DNA of 64,000 nt, taken from assembly GCA_937996795.1 (NCBI GenBank), contig CALKUH010000050.1:1-64000 (forward strand), written 5' to 3'. The translations under genes were made by a program, and so were the position numbers. Each line of letters starts with the position of its first letter. The stretch's first letter is position 1. This DNA is from an uncultured Verrucomicrobiota bacterium. Its GTDB lineage: Bacteria > Verrucomicrobiota > Kiritimatiellia > CAIVKH01. The notes under the pieces are model-generated. The model made no database searches. It was given only the letters and a program-made list of their open reading frames with translations, and was not told the DNA's origin. Positions 42,792-52,420 of this stretch are shown here, in pieces.

Positions 42792-45509
42792 ATGTCATTC
42801 CGGTTCACACACGTTTATCGCCTTGCGCTGGGGGCGCTCGCCCTCGCGCTGGCGTCCGTGCTTTTCCTGTGGGGACCCTCCCCGCGCGAGGCGGCGCTGC
42901 TGGCGGGCGCGGCCTTCGGCGCGGGCCTGGTGCTGCTGGTGGCGCAGGAGTTCCAGCAACGCCGCCGGCTGCGCCGGTTTACGCAGGCGATCCGCCAGGT
43001 CCGTGGACAGGCGGATTTCGGCGCGCGGGTGCCGGAGGCGGATGATCCCGAGCTGGCCGAGCTCGCGGGGGAAATCAACGGCCTGCTCGGCACCCTCCAG
43101 CGCGTGCATGAGAAGCTGCTGGGCATGAACGCGGAACTTGAGCAGCGCGTGGCCGAGCGCACGGCGGAGGTCGAGGAGAGCAAGGCGACGCTGGCGGCGG
43201 ACGCCGCGCGCCGCATCGAGGCCGAGCGCGCCACGGCGGAGCGCGAGCGCGTGTACCGCACGCTGCACGAATTGTCCCCCACCGGCATCCTGCTGGAGTC
43301 CGAGGACGGCGTGATCCTCGACGCGAACCAGGCCATCTGCGACGCGCTGGGCTTCACGCGTGAGGAGCTGGTGGGCCGCAATGTGCGCTCGCTCCCGCCG
43401 CCGGGCGACCTCCCGCGCGTGGAGCGCGATCTCGAGTCTCTGCTCGAGGGCCACACGCTCTTCCACGAGGTGCGCAACATCCGCAAGGACGGGCGCGAGT
43501 GTTCCATGGAGCTGCGCGAGCGCGCCATCACGCTGCCGGACGGACAGCGCCGCATCATCGTCGCCGCGAACGACATCACCGCGCGCAAGGCCGCGGAGGC
43601 GCGGCTGCGCGAAAGCGAGCACCGCTACCACACGCTGTTCAACACGCTGATCACCGGGTTCGGCCTGCACGAGATGGTCTATGACGCGGACGGGCGCGCG
43701 GTGGACTACATCTTCCTCGACGTAAACCCCGCGTTCACCGCGATGACCGGCCGCCGCCGCGACGAGGTCGTGGGCCGCCGCGTCAGCGAGGTGTTTCCCG
43801 GCACGGAACAATCGTGGATCGAGCGCTACGGCGAGGTCGCGCGCACCGGGCGGGCCATCGCATTCGACAACTATTCCAGCGCCCTGCAAAAGCACTTTTC
43901 CGTCATTGCCTACAGCCCGCAGCGCGGCCAGTTCGCGGTGAATTTCATCGACATCACCGAGCAGCGCCGCGCGGAAAGCCAGCTCAAGCTGCAGGCCACG
44001 GCGCTGGAGTCGTCCGCCAACGGCATCATGATCGTGAACCGCGCGGGCGTCATCACCTGGGTCAACCGCGCCTTCACCCAGCTCACCGGCTACGCCCGCA
44101 CGGAGATCGAGGGGCGGACGCCGAATGTCCTCAAATCCGGGCGGCACGGTCCCGCGTTCTATGCAGAGTTGTGGACGACGGTCACCGAGGGCCGCATGTG
44201 GCGCGGGGAGCTGGTCAACCGCCGCAAGGACGGCTCGCTGTACCTGGAGGAGATGACGATCACGCCGGTGCTGGACGAACAGGGACGCGCGGATTATTTC
44301 GTCGCGATCAAGCAGGACATCACCGAGCGGCGCGACCTGCAGCAGCAGTTGTTCCAGGCGCAGAAGATGGAGGTCATCGGGCGCCTCGCCGGCGGCATCG
44401 CGCATGACTTCAACAACCTGTTGCAGGCCATCACCGGCTTCAGCCACCTGCTGCTCGAAAGCCTCGACACGCACAGCCCGCACCGCGCCGATGTGCAGGA
44501 AATCGAGCGCGCCGCGCGCCGCGCGTCCGACCTGACGCGCCAGCTGCTCGCCTTCAGCCGGCGCCAGATGATCGAGACGCGGGCGGTGGATCTCAACGCG
44601 CTGGTCGAAGGCACCGAGAAGATGCTCCAGCGCCTGATCGGCGAGGACATCGAGCTCGTGCTCGACCTGGAGAAGGACCTCGAACCCGTCCGCGCCGACG
44701 CCGGCCAGATCGAGCAGGTGCTCGTCAACCTCACCGTCAACGCGCGCGACGCGATGCCGACGGGCGGGCGGCTCACCGTCAGCACCAGCAGCATCGTCCT
44801 GCTCAAGGAGGACACGCTGTTCAAGCCGGACGCCCGCCATGGGCGCTTCGCCGTGCTCTCCATCACCGACACCGGTTTCGGCATGACGCCGGATGTGCAG
44901 GAACACATTTTTGAGCCGTTCTTCAGCACCAAGGGCCCCGGGCGCGGCACCGGGCTCGGGCTCTCCGTGGTGTACGGCATCATCCAGCAGCACGAGGGCA
45001 TGATCCGCGTGTACAGCGAGGTCGGGCAGGGCTCCACCTTCCGCATCTACCTGCCGATCACCTCGGAGCAAAGCCGCGAGGCGGATGTGCCCGCCGAGGC
45101 TTCGGACAAGGTGCTGGCGCGCGGCCGCGGGGAGCGCATCCTGCTCGTCGAGGACGAGGCCGGCGTCCGCGATTTCGCCCTCAGCGCCCTCCGGCAATAT
45201 GGCTACGACCCGATCCCGGCATCCAGCTACGCCGAGGCCGAGACGGTCTTTGCGGAGCATGAGGGCCGGTTCGATCTCCTCTTCACCGATGTGGTCCTGA
45301 CCGACCAGACGGGGCTCGACCTCGCCGCCACGCTGCGCCGGAAGCGCCCCGACCTGCGCCTGCTCTTCACCAGCGGATACATGGACGAAAAGTCGCGCTG
45401 GCCGGTCATCCGCGACCGGGGCTATCCCTTCCTGCAAAAGCCCTATCCGCTCGACAGCCTGCTGCGCACGCTGCGCGCCGTGCTCGACCACCCCCCGCCC
45501 GGGGCGTAG
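42792..45509 (+). CDS. Hybrid sensor histidine kinase 3 (TM, PAS x3, HK-REC)
   Basis: In this 905-residue hybrid kinase two hydrophobic helices (about 8-50) anchor it, followed by a linker helix with HAMP-like character (about 55-115) and a coiled coil. Three PAS domains lie at about 160-275, 280-400 and 405-515, the first with SPTGILLESEDGVILDANQ. The kinase core has His538 (GGIAHDFNNLL) and an ATPase with NLTVNARDAM, DTGFGM and GTGLGL; the receiver has Asp833 (LFTDVVLTDQTG). The core is much like kinase 2, suggesting duplication. The ATG at 42792 begins the first helix; no strong ribosome site is visible. A PstS-like gene follows after 84 bp. Confidence 0.9.
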   Translation: MSFRFTHVYRLALGALALALASVLFLWGPSPREAALLAGAAFGAGLVLLVAQEFQQRRRLRRFTQAIRQVRGQADFGARVPEADDPELAELAGEINGLLGTLQRVHEKLLGMNAELEQRVAERTAEVEESKATLAADAARRIEAERATAERERVYRTLHELSPTGILLESEDGVILDANQAICDALGFTREELVGRNVRSLPPPGDLPRVERDLESLLEGHTLFHEVRNIRKDGRECSMELRERAITLPDGQRRIIVAANDITARKAAEARLRESEHRYHTLFNTLITGFGLHEMVYDADGRAVDYIFLDVNPAFTAMTGRRRDEVVGRRVSEVFPGTEQSWIERYGEVARTGRAIAFDNYSSALQKHFSVIAYSPQRGQFAVNFIDITEQRRAESQLKLQATALESSANGIMIVNRAGVITWVNRAFTQLTGYARTEIEGRTPNVLKSGRHGPAFYAELWTTVTEGRMWRGELVNRRKDGSLYLEEMTITPVLDEQGRADYFVAIKQDITERRDLQQQLFQAQKMEVIGRLAGGIAHDFNNLLQAITGFSHLLLESLDTHSPHRADVQEIERAARRASDLTRQLLAFSRRQMIETRAVDLNALVEGTEKMLQRLIGEDIELVLDLEKDLEPVRADAGQIEQVLVNLTVNARDAMPTGGRLTVSTSSIVLLKEDTLFKPDARHGRFAVLSITDTGFGMTPDVQEHIFEPFFSTKGPGRGTGLGLSVVYGIIQQHEGMIRVYSEVGQGSTFRIYLPITSEQSREADVPAEASDKVLARGRGERILLVEDEAGVRDFALSALRQYGYDPIPASSYAEAETVFAEHEGRFDLLFTDVVLTDQTGLDLAATLRRKRPDLRLLFTSGYMDEKSRWPVIRDRGYPFLQKPYPLDSLLRTLRAVLDHPPPGA

Positions 45510-45593
45510 CCGCGCGGGGGCGGTCCGCGCCGCGGCTTGACCGTTCCGTCGTGCGGGTGTTGAATGGCTTCAGGCCCCAAGCGGAGAACTGTC

Positions 45594-46445
45594 ATGAATA
45601 CCTGCCGTTTCCTGTCGATCCTGGTCCTCGGGTTTGGGTTGGTGGCCCCCGCCACGGCGGAGCGCCTCGTCATCAAAGGGTCCAACACCTTCGGCGAGGA
45701 GCTCGGCCCTCGCCTCATTGAGGACTTCAAGAAGACGCACGCGGAGTGGGAGATCGAACTCGAGTCGCGCAGCACCGGCCACGGCATCCAGGCCCTGCTC
45801 GACGGCGCGTGCGACATCGCCCCCGCCTCCCGCTCGCTTAATGATGACGAAATCCGCCTCGCGAAATCCCGGGGCCTCACGCTGCGGGTGCACACCATCG
45901 GCTACTACGGCATCGCCGTGATCGTGCACCGCGACAACCCGGTGGGCTCGCTCGCCGACCACCAGGTGCGCGACATCTTCACCGGCGCCCTCAAGAACTG
46001 GAGCGCCGTGCGCGGGCCCGACGCGCCGATCGTTACGCATATTTCCGTGCCCGAGGCCGGCACGTACCTCGGCTTCCAAGAACTGGCGATGGACCGGCGC
46101 CCGTACCGCGCCGACGCCGTCGCGCATGAGAGCTATGCGGATATCGCCGCCGCGGTCGCGAAGGACCCGAACGCAATCGGGTATGTGTCGATGTCGCTGG
46201 CGGCCGGCCCGTCGGTGCGCGCCGTGAAGATCAACGGCGTGCCCGCCACGCCGATTTCCGTGTCGGACGACCAGTATCCCTACGCGCGCCTGTTGCGTTT
46301 CTACACGGACAAGAACCGCGAATCGCTCGCCGCCCGCGAATTCATCCGCTACGTCCGCTCGCGTCAGGGCCAGAACGTGCTGGAGGACGCCGGCTTCGTC
46401 CGCCGCTTCCAGCGCCACCTCTCCTTCGGCATGGAAACGCAGTAA
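45594..46445 (+). CDS. PstS-like phosphate-binding periplasmic protein
   Basis: The 283-residue exported protein has a signal peptide (FLSILVLGFGLVAPATA). The mature part is a type 2 periplasmic-binding fold like the phosphate-binding PstS family: LVIKGSNTFGEELGPRLIEDF, then RSTGHGIQALLDGACDIAPASRSLND, and later a PNAIGYVSMSLAAG motif. It has no lipobox. No pstC, pstA, pstB or phoU lies beside it; it directly follows hybrid kinase 3 on the same strand, so a phosphate- or anion-sensing partner role is possible. GGAGA precedes the ATG at 45594. Confidence 0.82.
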   Translation: MNTCRFLSILVLGFGLVAPATAERLVIKGSNTFGEELGPRLIEDFKKTHAEWEIELESRSTGHGIQALLDGACDIAPASRSLNDDEIRLAKSRGLTLRVHTIGYYGIAVIVHRDNPVGSLADHQVRDIFTGALKNWSAVRGPDAPIVTHISVPEAGTYLGFQELAMDRRPYRADAVAHESYADIAAAVAKDPNAIGYVSMSLAAGPSVRAVKINGVPATPISVSDDQYPYARLLRFYTDKNRESLAAREFIRYVRSRQGQNVLEDAGFVRRFQRHLSFGMETQ

Positions 46446-46464
46446 GGCTCCGCCTTCCCGCCGG

Positions 46465-48042
46465 CTACCGCTGAGGCGTGAGCTTAACCAGCACGACATC
46501 GTTCTCGCGCAACAGCGCGCGCCCGCGCCAGACGCCGTCCGCGCCGACGTGCGTCTCGTGCTCGTGGGTCGGTGCGCCGGTCGACAGCGCCTTCAGCTCC
46601 GCCACCTGGCTGCGGGTGAGCCGGGCCGGTGCGCCCATCGCGAGATAGCGGCTGTAAGGATCGTTCACGCCGTAGCCCGCGCGGTATTCCTCCACGCTAT
46701 AGCGCCCCGGTTTCAGGCCGGCGAGCTGAAGCGCCACCGGGCCGCGCACCGCGGAGGGGCGCTCCTTGATAAAGCCCTGCTGGTTCACCGTCTTGCCATC
46801 CGGGAACGGATGCGCGAGATCCCAGAACAGGACCTGGGCGCCGCCCCCGTCGTCGGCACAGACCCACGACGACGCATCCTCCGTCGCATACGCGCGGTCG
46901 CCAAGCCGCTGCAGGAAGGCATAGGCCCAGTAGGCCGTCTTCTTGATGCCCTGCAGGTTCATCAGCCCGAACCCGCCGTGGAACGGCTTCATCGGGATGC
47001 CCGACTCCTCGAAGATGTCGGTGAAGACCCAGTAGGACATCGACTGCGCGTGGCCGGTGCCGAGCTTGATCTGCTCAAGGATGAACGGCGCGGAGAAGTA
47101 GTCGTCGTGCACCGGGTCGCGCGACGAGTAGGACGCGCTCCACTCGGTGAAGTGCAGCTCGCGCCCCGCGAACGCCGTTTCTTCGATCAGCTTCCGCACG
47201 CGCCGGAAGTCCCGGCCGACCTGCCGCACGTTGTCCATCAGCTGTTGCTGCTGCGTGCCGAATTCGTCCAGCGCGCCCTTCACGTTGTAGGTGTGCGTCG
47301 AGAAGAAATCGAGCGGCACGTTTTCCTTCGCGCAGAACGCCGCGAGTTCCTGGATCCAGCCGCACCCCGCCGTGGACGGCCCGCCCACGCGGTAGGCCGG
47401 GTCCACGCCTTTAACCGCCGCGGCCGACGCGCGGTAGAGCTCGAAATACTGCTCCTGCGTGCCGGACCAGAAGTAATTGTGGTTCGGCTCGTTCCACACC
47501 TCGAAGTACCACGTGCGCACCTCGTCCGCGCCGTAGCGCGCCGTGACATGTTCGGTGAAATCGCGGACCAGCGCGGCCCACTCGTCCATCTGCTTCGGCG
47601 GCGTCACGTTGCCCTGCCACCAGAAGACCGTCTGGGTCCCGCTGGCGAGGGGCTTGGGCATGAAGGACAGCTCGACAAATGGTTTCATGCCGATCGAGAG
47701 CAGGAAGTCGAAGAGCGCGTCGACGTACTGCCAGTTGAACTGCAGCGCGCCGCTCTTCGGGTCGCGTCGGCACACGCCCATGTCTTCGTGGAAGAGGCCG
47801 TGGAACCGGATGTACTCGAACCCCAGCTCCCGCCGCACCTCCGCGAGCTGCTGCTGCCAGTCCGCCCGCAGCCCCTCGTTCGCACGGCCCGCGCCGACGC
47901 ACACGCGGTACGCGCGGTTCATCGGCTGCGACGGCCCCGCGAGATCCGCAGCAATCGTCCGCACGGCGGATTCACTGTCCGGACCGGGTGCAAGGGATTG
48001 CACGGCAAGCGCAACGGCGACGGTGGCCATATTCATATCCAT
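46465..48042 (-). CDS. Glycoside hydrolase family 39 (beta-xylosidase-like)
   Basis: The 525-residue TIM-barrel enzyme belongs to GH39, with the acid/base Glu185 in EVWNEPNHNYFW and nucleophile Glu300 in LHFTEWSASY; GH39 contains beta-xylosidases and alpha-L-iduronidases. A small beta domain follows (about 430-525). The ATG at 48042 is preferred because GGAG lies 6 bases ahead; an ATG at 48054 is also in frame. No clear signal peptide is visible, so it is likely cytoplasmic and acts on imported oligosaccharides. It converges with the PstS-like gene (19 bp) and lies downstream of the MATE gene on the same strand. Confidence 0.88.
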   Translation of the reverse strand: MDMNMATVAVALAVQSLAPGPDSESAVRTIAADLAGPSQPMNRAYRVCVGAGRANEGLRADWQQQLAEVRRELGFEYIRFHGLFHEDMGVCRRDPKSGALQFNWQYVDALFDFLLSIGMKPFVELSFMPKPLASGTQTVFWWQGNVTPPKQMDEWAALVRDFTEHVTARYGADEVRTWYFEVWNEPNHNYFWSGTQEQYFELYRASAAAVKGVDPAYRVGGPSTAGCGWIQELAAFCAKENVPLDFFSTHTYNVKGALDEFGTQQQQLMDNVRQVGRDFRRVRKLIEETAFAGRELHFTEWSASYSSRDPVHDDYFSAPFILEQIKLGTGHAQSMSYWVFTDIFEESGIPMKPFHGGFGLMNLQGIKKTAYWAYAFLQRLGDRAYATEDASSWVCADDGGGAQVLFWDLAHPFPDGKTVNQQGFIKERPSAVRGPVALQLAGLKPGRYSVEEYRAGYGVNDPYSRYLAMGAPARLTRSQVAELKALSTGAPTHEHETHVGADGVWRGRALLRENDVVLVKLTPQR

Positions 48043-48119
48043 GGCGTTCTCCATATTTTTACGCGTCGCGAAACGGTAGTAAACAAGGGCCGCGCTGTCA
48101 GCTGGAAACGATGCTGAAG

Positions 48120-49469
48120 TTATTTCAACGGTTGCGTCTGCAGCCGCTGGAGCGCCCGGTGGCCCCACCACAAGGTGAAGAGGCCGGCGGACCAGGTCAC
48201 CGCGCCGACGCCGAACCAGAGGCCGGGCGGACCGAACCAGGCGGACAGCAGCGGGTACAGCGCGAGCGGCGCGGCGATCTGGCGGTAGAGGCCGATCCAG
48301 AGCGCGTACATCGGCTGCTGCACCGCCTGCAGCAGCGACGTGGTCACGAACAGGAAGACGTACGCGAGCGAGATGAAGACCGCGATGCGCAGATACGCCG
48401 CGCCGGCGGCGATGACGGCGGGATCATTCGAGAACGCATCCAGCGCCACGCGCGCGCACAGGAAAATGCCGATCCCGCCGGCCGCCATCAGGATGCAGCC
48501 CTCCCGCAGGGCGGTGCGCCAGACTTCGCCGACCCGCTCGATCCGCCCCGCGCCGAGGCTCTGTCCCGCGATGGCCAGCGTCGCCGAGGTCAGGCCGAGC
48601 ACGGGCAGGAGGAAGACCTGTTCGATGCGCGTCGCGACGCCGTACGCCGCCACGGTGGCGTCGCCGAACCGGCTCGCGTAGTAGGTGATGACAAAAATGC
48701 CGATGCCGATGGTCGCGTGGTTCAGCGCGGCTGGCGCGCCCTGTCCGAAGATCCGGCGGAACGGCTCCGCCCGCGGCCACAGGTGCCCCACGCTTTCGCG
48801 GTCCAACAACCCCGCGCGCACGGCGCGCCGGATCATGTAGGCGAGGCCGCCGGCCTGGATCAGGATCGTGGAGAGCGCGATGCCGGAAAGTCCCATCGCG
48901 GGCAGGCCGAACCCGCCGTACATGAACCACGGGTCGAGGCCCGCGTTCACGACCGCGCCGACGGCCAGCACGTTGCGCAGCGTGTGCGTGTCGCCGCGCG
49001 CGACGAGTCCCGCGTTCACGGCGTAGCTGCCGACAAAGAACGCCGTGCCGGCGAAAATCACGTGGATGTAGCGCAGCGCATTCTCCAGATAGGCGCCCTC
49101 CGCGCCGAGCAGCACAAACAGCGGACGCGAAAACAGCAGGCCCAGCACGGTGAGCGCGAGCGAGGCGAGCAGGCCCAGCGAAAGCGCCTGCGCCGCGAGC
49201 AGCCGCGCGCGCGGGAGGTCGCCGCGCCCGATGGCGTGCGCGATGAGGGCTGTCGTGCCCGCCCCCAGCCCCGCGCCCAGCGCGATGATGCTGAAAAAGA
49301 CGGGGAACGAAATCGACAGCCCGGCCAATGCGTCCGTGGACAGGCGTCCCGCGAAATACGTGTCGGTCAGGTTGTAGAGCGTGTTGCAGAACATCCCCAC
49401 CGCCGCCGGGATCGCGATCCGCCGCAGCAGCGGTCGCACCGGCCCGGTGGTGAGGTCGTGGATGTGCAT
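48120..49469 (-). CDS. MATE family multidrug/toxin exporter
   Basis: The 449-residue polytopic membrane protein has twelve predicted helices in two halves, typical of MATE transporters (NorM-like). Motifs include NLTDTYFAGRLSTDALAGLS near the N-terminus and GAPAALNHATIGIGIFVITY in the second half. It exchanges cationic drugs or metabolites for Na+ or H+. Length is normal. It lies between gnd and the GH39 gene on the same strand with 77-89-bp gaps; the upstream gap contains an inverted repeat. Substrate specificity cannot be read from the sequence. Confidence 0.92.
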   Translation of the reverse strand: MHIHDLTTGPVRPLLRRIAIPAAVGMFCNTLYNLTDTYFAGRLSTDALAGLSISFPVFFSIIALGAGLGAGTTALIAHAIGRGDLPRARLLAAQALSLGLLASLALTVLGLLFSRPLFVLLGAEGAYLENALRYIHVIFAGTAFFVGSYAVNAGLVARGDTHTLRNVLAVGAVVNAGLDPWFMYGGFGLPAMGLSGIALSTILIQAGGLAYMIRRAVRAGLLDRESVGHLWPRAEPFRRIFGQGAPAALNHATIGIGIFVITYYASRFGDATVAAYGVATRIEQVFLLPVLGLTSATLAIAGQSLGAGRIERVGEVWRTALREGCILMAAGGIGIFLCARVALDAFSNDPAVIAAGAAYLRIAVFISLAYVFLFVTTSLLQAVQQPMYALWIGLYRQIAAPLALYPLLSAWFGPPGLWFGVGAVTWSAGLFTLWWGHRALQRLQTQPLK

Positions 49470-49494
49470 GTGAAGGTGCGCGCTGCGCGCGCCC

Positions 49495-49537
49495 GGGTGT
49501 CAGGTGTCAGGTTTCGAAAGGTTCCTCCCTGACACCC
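49495..49537. repeat. GGGTGTCAGG inverted repeat
   Basis: GGGTGTCAGG (49495-49504), then a second GTGTCAGG, pairs with CCTGACACCC (49528-49537) over 10 perfect base pairs. It lies between the gnd stop and the MATE start. TTCCTCCCTGACACCCG here is identical to the right edge of the repeat near 17225, and the same word in variant form brackets the repeat at 7866-7953. It could act as a weak terminator for gnd. Confidence 0.65.
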
Positions 49538-49558
49538 GAAACCCGCTTCCTCCCCGTC

Positions 49559-50980
49559 CTAATCCATCCACTCCGTGTGGAAGAACTGGCCGCGCGGCTT
49601 GTCGACGCGCTCGTAGGTGTGGGCGCCGAAGAAGTCGCGCTGCGCCTGCAGCAGGTTCGCGGGCAGGACCTCGGCTCGGTAGCTGTCGTAGTACGCCAGC
49701 GCGGCGCCGAAGCACGGCACGGGGATGCCGAGTTTCGCGGCCTGCTGGATCACCCGGCGCAGGCTGCCCTGGCCGCGGCCGACGATCTTCTTGAAATGCG
49801 GGTCGAGCAGCAGGTTCGCCGGCGCCTTGCGGCGGCTGAACGCGTCGCGGATCTGCGTGAGGAACGCCGCGCGGATGATGCACCCGCCGCGCCACAGCAT
49901 CGCGAGCTGGCCGAGGCTGAGCTTCCAGCCGTATTTTTCGGACGCCGCCTTCAGCAGCGCGAAGCCCTGCGCGTAGGAGCAGATCTTCGCGACGAACAGC
50001 GCCTGGCGGATGGATTCGATGAACTTCGCGCGGTCGCCCTTGTACGCGCTCTTCGGCCCGCGCAGCTTCTGCGACGCGGCGACGCGCTCCTCCTTCTGCG
50101 CGGCCATGATGCGCGCGAACACGGACTCGGTGATCAGCGTCACCGGCACGCCGAGGTCCAGCGCGATGTTGCTGGTCCACTTGCCGGTGCCCTTCTGGCC
50201 GGCCGCGTCGAGGATCACGTCCACCAGCGGCTTGCCCGTTTCCGGGTCCGTGCGCGTGAAGACCTTGGCGGTGATTTCGATCAGGTACGAATCAAGTTCG
50301 CCCTTGTTCCAGATCGAGAAGATGTCGTGCAGCTCGCCCGCCGTCATGCCGAGGCCGCGCTTCAGCAGGTCGTAGGCCTCGCAGATGAGCTGCATGTCGC
50401 CGTATTCGATGCCGTTGTGGACCATTTTGACGAAATGGCCCGCGCCGTCGCTGCCGACCCAGTCGCAGCACGCCTCGCCGTTCACCTTCGCGGCGATCGC
50501 CTGGAAGATCGGCTGGATGTGCGGCCACGCCGCGGCGGAGCCGCCGGGCATGATGCTTGGGCCGCGCAGCGCGCCTTCCTCGCCGCCGGACACGCCGCTG
50601 CCGACGTACAGCAGGCCGCGCGCCTCGACGGCCTTCTGCCGGCGCTGCGTGTCTTCAAACCACGAGTTGCCGCCGTCGATCAGGATGTCGCCCGGCTCCA
50701 GCAGCGGGATGAGCTGTTCGATCAGCTGGTCCACAGCCGGCCCCGCCTTGACCATCATCATCACCCGGCGCGGGCGTTTCAGCGCCGCGACGAACTCCTG
50801 CAGCGTATGCGCGCCGATGATCGATTTGCCCGCCGCCCGGTTCTTGAGGAACTCATCCACCTTCGCGACCGTGCGGTTGTGCACGACCACGGTGAACCCG
50901 TTGTTCGCCATGTTCAGGACGAGGTTCTCGCCCATCACGGCCAACCCGATAAGCCCGATATCTGCCTGGGATGCGGTCAT
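49559..50980 (-). CDS. gnd: 6-phosphogluconate dehydrogenase, decarboxylating
   Basis: This oxidises 6-phosphogluconate to ribulose-5-phosphate and CO2, giving NADPH in the pentose phosphate pathway. The 473-residue protein has the Rossmann start IGLIGLAVMGENLVLNMANN with the NRT NADP motif (VVHNRTVAK). GVSGGEEGALRGPSIMPGG and KMVHNGIEYGDMQ hold substrate and catalytic residues (Lys, His-Asn-Gly). The C-terminus (YERVDKPRGQFFHTEWMD) is typical of the long form. AAGGAGA precedes the ATG. zwf and pgl are not nearby. Confidence 0.97.
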   Translation of the reverse strand: MTASQADIGLIGLAVMGENLVLNMANNGFTVVVHNRTVAKVDEFLKNRAAGKSIIGAHTLQEFVAALKRPRRVMMMVKAGPAVDQLIEQLIPLLEPGDILIDGGNSWFEDTQRRQKAVEARGLLYVGSGVSGGEEGALRGPSIMPGGSAAAWPHIQPIFQAIAAKVNGEACCDWVGSDGAGHFVKMVHNGIEYGDMQLICEAYDLLKRGLGMTAGELHDIFSIWNKGELDSYLIEITAKVFTRTDPETGKPLVDVILDAAGQKGTGKWTSNIALDLGVPVTLITESVFARIMAAQKEERVAASQKLRGPKSAYKGDRAKFIESIRQALFVAKICSYAQGFALLKAASEKYGWKLSLGQLAMLWRGGCIIRAAFLTQIRDAFSRRKAPANLLLDPHFKKIVGRGQGSLRRVIQQAAKLGIPVPCFGAALAYYDSYRAEVLPANLLQAQRDFFGAHTYERVDKPRGQFFHTEWMD

Positions 50981-51043
50981 GCGAATCTCCTTAACCTGTA
51001 GCTAACAGGGCGTCCTCCCCCGCGAAACAGGGGAACGGGTATA

Positions 51044-52420
51044 TCACACCCCCCGCGGGGGCGCAACCGGAGGGCGTCCGCGGCAACTGCGTATCCAATT
51101 CCGGTACCACCGGGCGGAGTCCTTTGGCGTGCGCTGGCCCGTCGCAAAATCGACATGGACCAGCCCGAAGCGTTCCTTGTAGCCTTCAGCCCACTCGAAA
51201 TTGTCGAGCAGGGTCCAGTGGAAGTAGCCGCGCACGTCCACACCCGCCCGAATCGCGGCGTGCAGCGCCCCCAAATAGCGTTCGAGGTAATCGATCCGCG
51301 CGGCATCCCGCACGCGGCCGTCCGCGCCGACCCAGTCGGGCAGGCTGATCCCGTTTTCCGTGATAACCACCGGCGTTTTGTAGCGCGCGTGGAAGAAGGT
51401 CGCCGCCCAATACAGGCTGCGCGGCAAGACCGCCCACCGGCACAGGCTCATCGGGGTCCCCGGCGGCAACGGCATCTCGCGGGGCCGCCCGCGCGCGTCG
51501 CCGCGCACGGGCACGCCGCTGTAGACATTCAGGCCCACGAAATCGAGGGGTTGTGCGATCACCGCCCCGTCCTCCGCCAGCGCGTCGGCCGCGGCGGCGC
51601 CGTAGGCCCGCCGCCCGGTGGCCGGTGGCCGTCCGAGGAAGATCGGGTCGCTCCACCAGACATTGTTCCATGTGGAGCCCGGCGCGACCGCCGCCATGGC
51701 GTTCATCGCGGCGCGCCGGTCCTGCTCGCGCCGCTCGTCGTGCGGCACATGCACCACGGCGGCGTGGGCGATCCCGATGGACAGGGGGCGTCGGGCGCTG
51801 GCGCGCAGCACCTGCACCGCGCGACCGTGCGCCAGCAGCGCATGGTGTGCGGCGCGCAACACCGCGGGCATCGGCAGGCGGTCGCCGGGGGCGTGGATGC
51901 CGGTGCGATGGCCGTAGTCGATAAAGCACTGCGGTTCGTTCAGCGTTATCCAGCGGTCCACACGATCCGCCAGCCGGTCCGCCACGCGCGCCGTGTACTC
52001 CGCGAACCAGTCTGCGCTGTCGCGGTTTCGCCAGCCTCCACGCCGGTACAGGGCGAGCGGGTAGTCCCAATGGAACAGCGTGAGCCAGGGTTCTATGTGT
52101 GCGCCGAGCAGCTCGTCCACCAGCCGGTCGTAGAAATCCAGGCCCCTGGTATTTTCGCGGCCGACACCCTGCGGCATCACGCGCGGCCACGACACCGAAA
52201 ACCGGTACGCGTGCAACCCCATGCGCCGCATCAGTGCCAGATCCTCGCGCCAGCGCCGCACATGGTCGCAGGCCCGGTTGCCGGTGTGTCCCCCAAACAC
52301 CGCGCCGGGCCGGCGGCAAAAGGCATCCCAGACACTGCGGCCCCGTCCGGCGGCATCGCCCTCGATCTGGAACGCCGAGGATGCGGCGCCCCAGGCAAAC
52401 GACGCGGGCCATCCGGTCAC
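51044..52420 (-). CDS. Glycoside hydrolase family 1 beta-glucosidase
   Basis: The 458-residue TIM-barrel beta-glucosidase (GH1) is probably cytoplasmic. The acid/base is Glu162 in TLNEPQ and the nucleophile Glu355 in VITENGIS; FAWGAASSAFQIEG and the late FEWAEGYKERFGLVHVD are family signatures. The start is a GTG at 52420 that overlaps the stop of the pseudopilin gene by 4 bp (GTGA), giving the exact family length; longer frames read through that gene. It is the last gene of the sugar operon, so it would release glucose from imported disaccharides or phosphorolysis products. Confidence 0.93.
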   Translation of the reverse strand: MTGWPASFAWGAASSAFQIEGDAAGRGRSVWDAFCRRPGAVFGGHTGNRACDHVRRWREDLALMRRMGLHAYRFSVSWPRVMPQGVGRENTRGLDFYDRLVDELLGAHIEPWLTLFHWDYPLALYRRGGWRNRDSADWFAEYTARVADRLADRVDRWITLNEPQCFIDYGHRTGIHAPGDRLPMPAVLRAAHHALLAHGRAVQVLRASARRPLSIGIAHAAVVHVPHDERREQDRRAAMNAMAAVAPGSTWNNVWWSDPIFLGRPPATGRRAYGAAAADALAEDGAVIAQPLDFVGLNVYSGVPVRGDARGRPREMPLPPGTPMSLCRWAVLPRSLYWAATFFHARYKTPVVITENGISLPDWVGADGRVRDAARIDYLERYLGALHAAIRAGVDVRGYFHWTLLDNFEWAEGYKERFGLVHVDFATGQRTPKDSARWYRNWIRSCRGRPPVAPPRGV

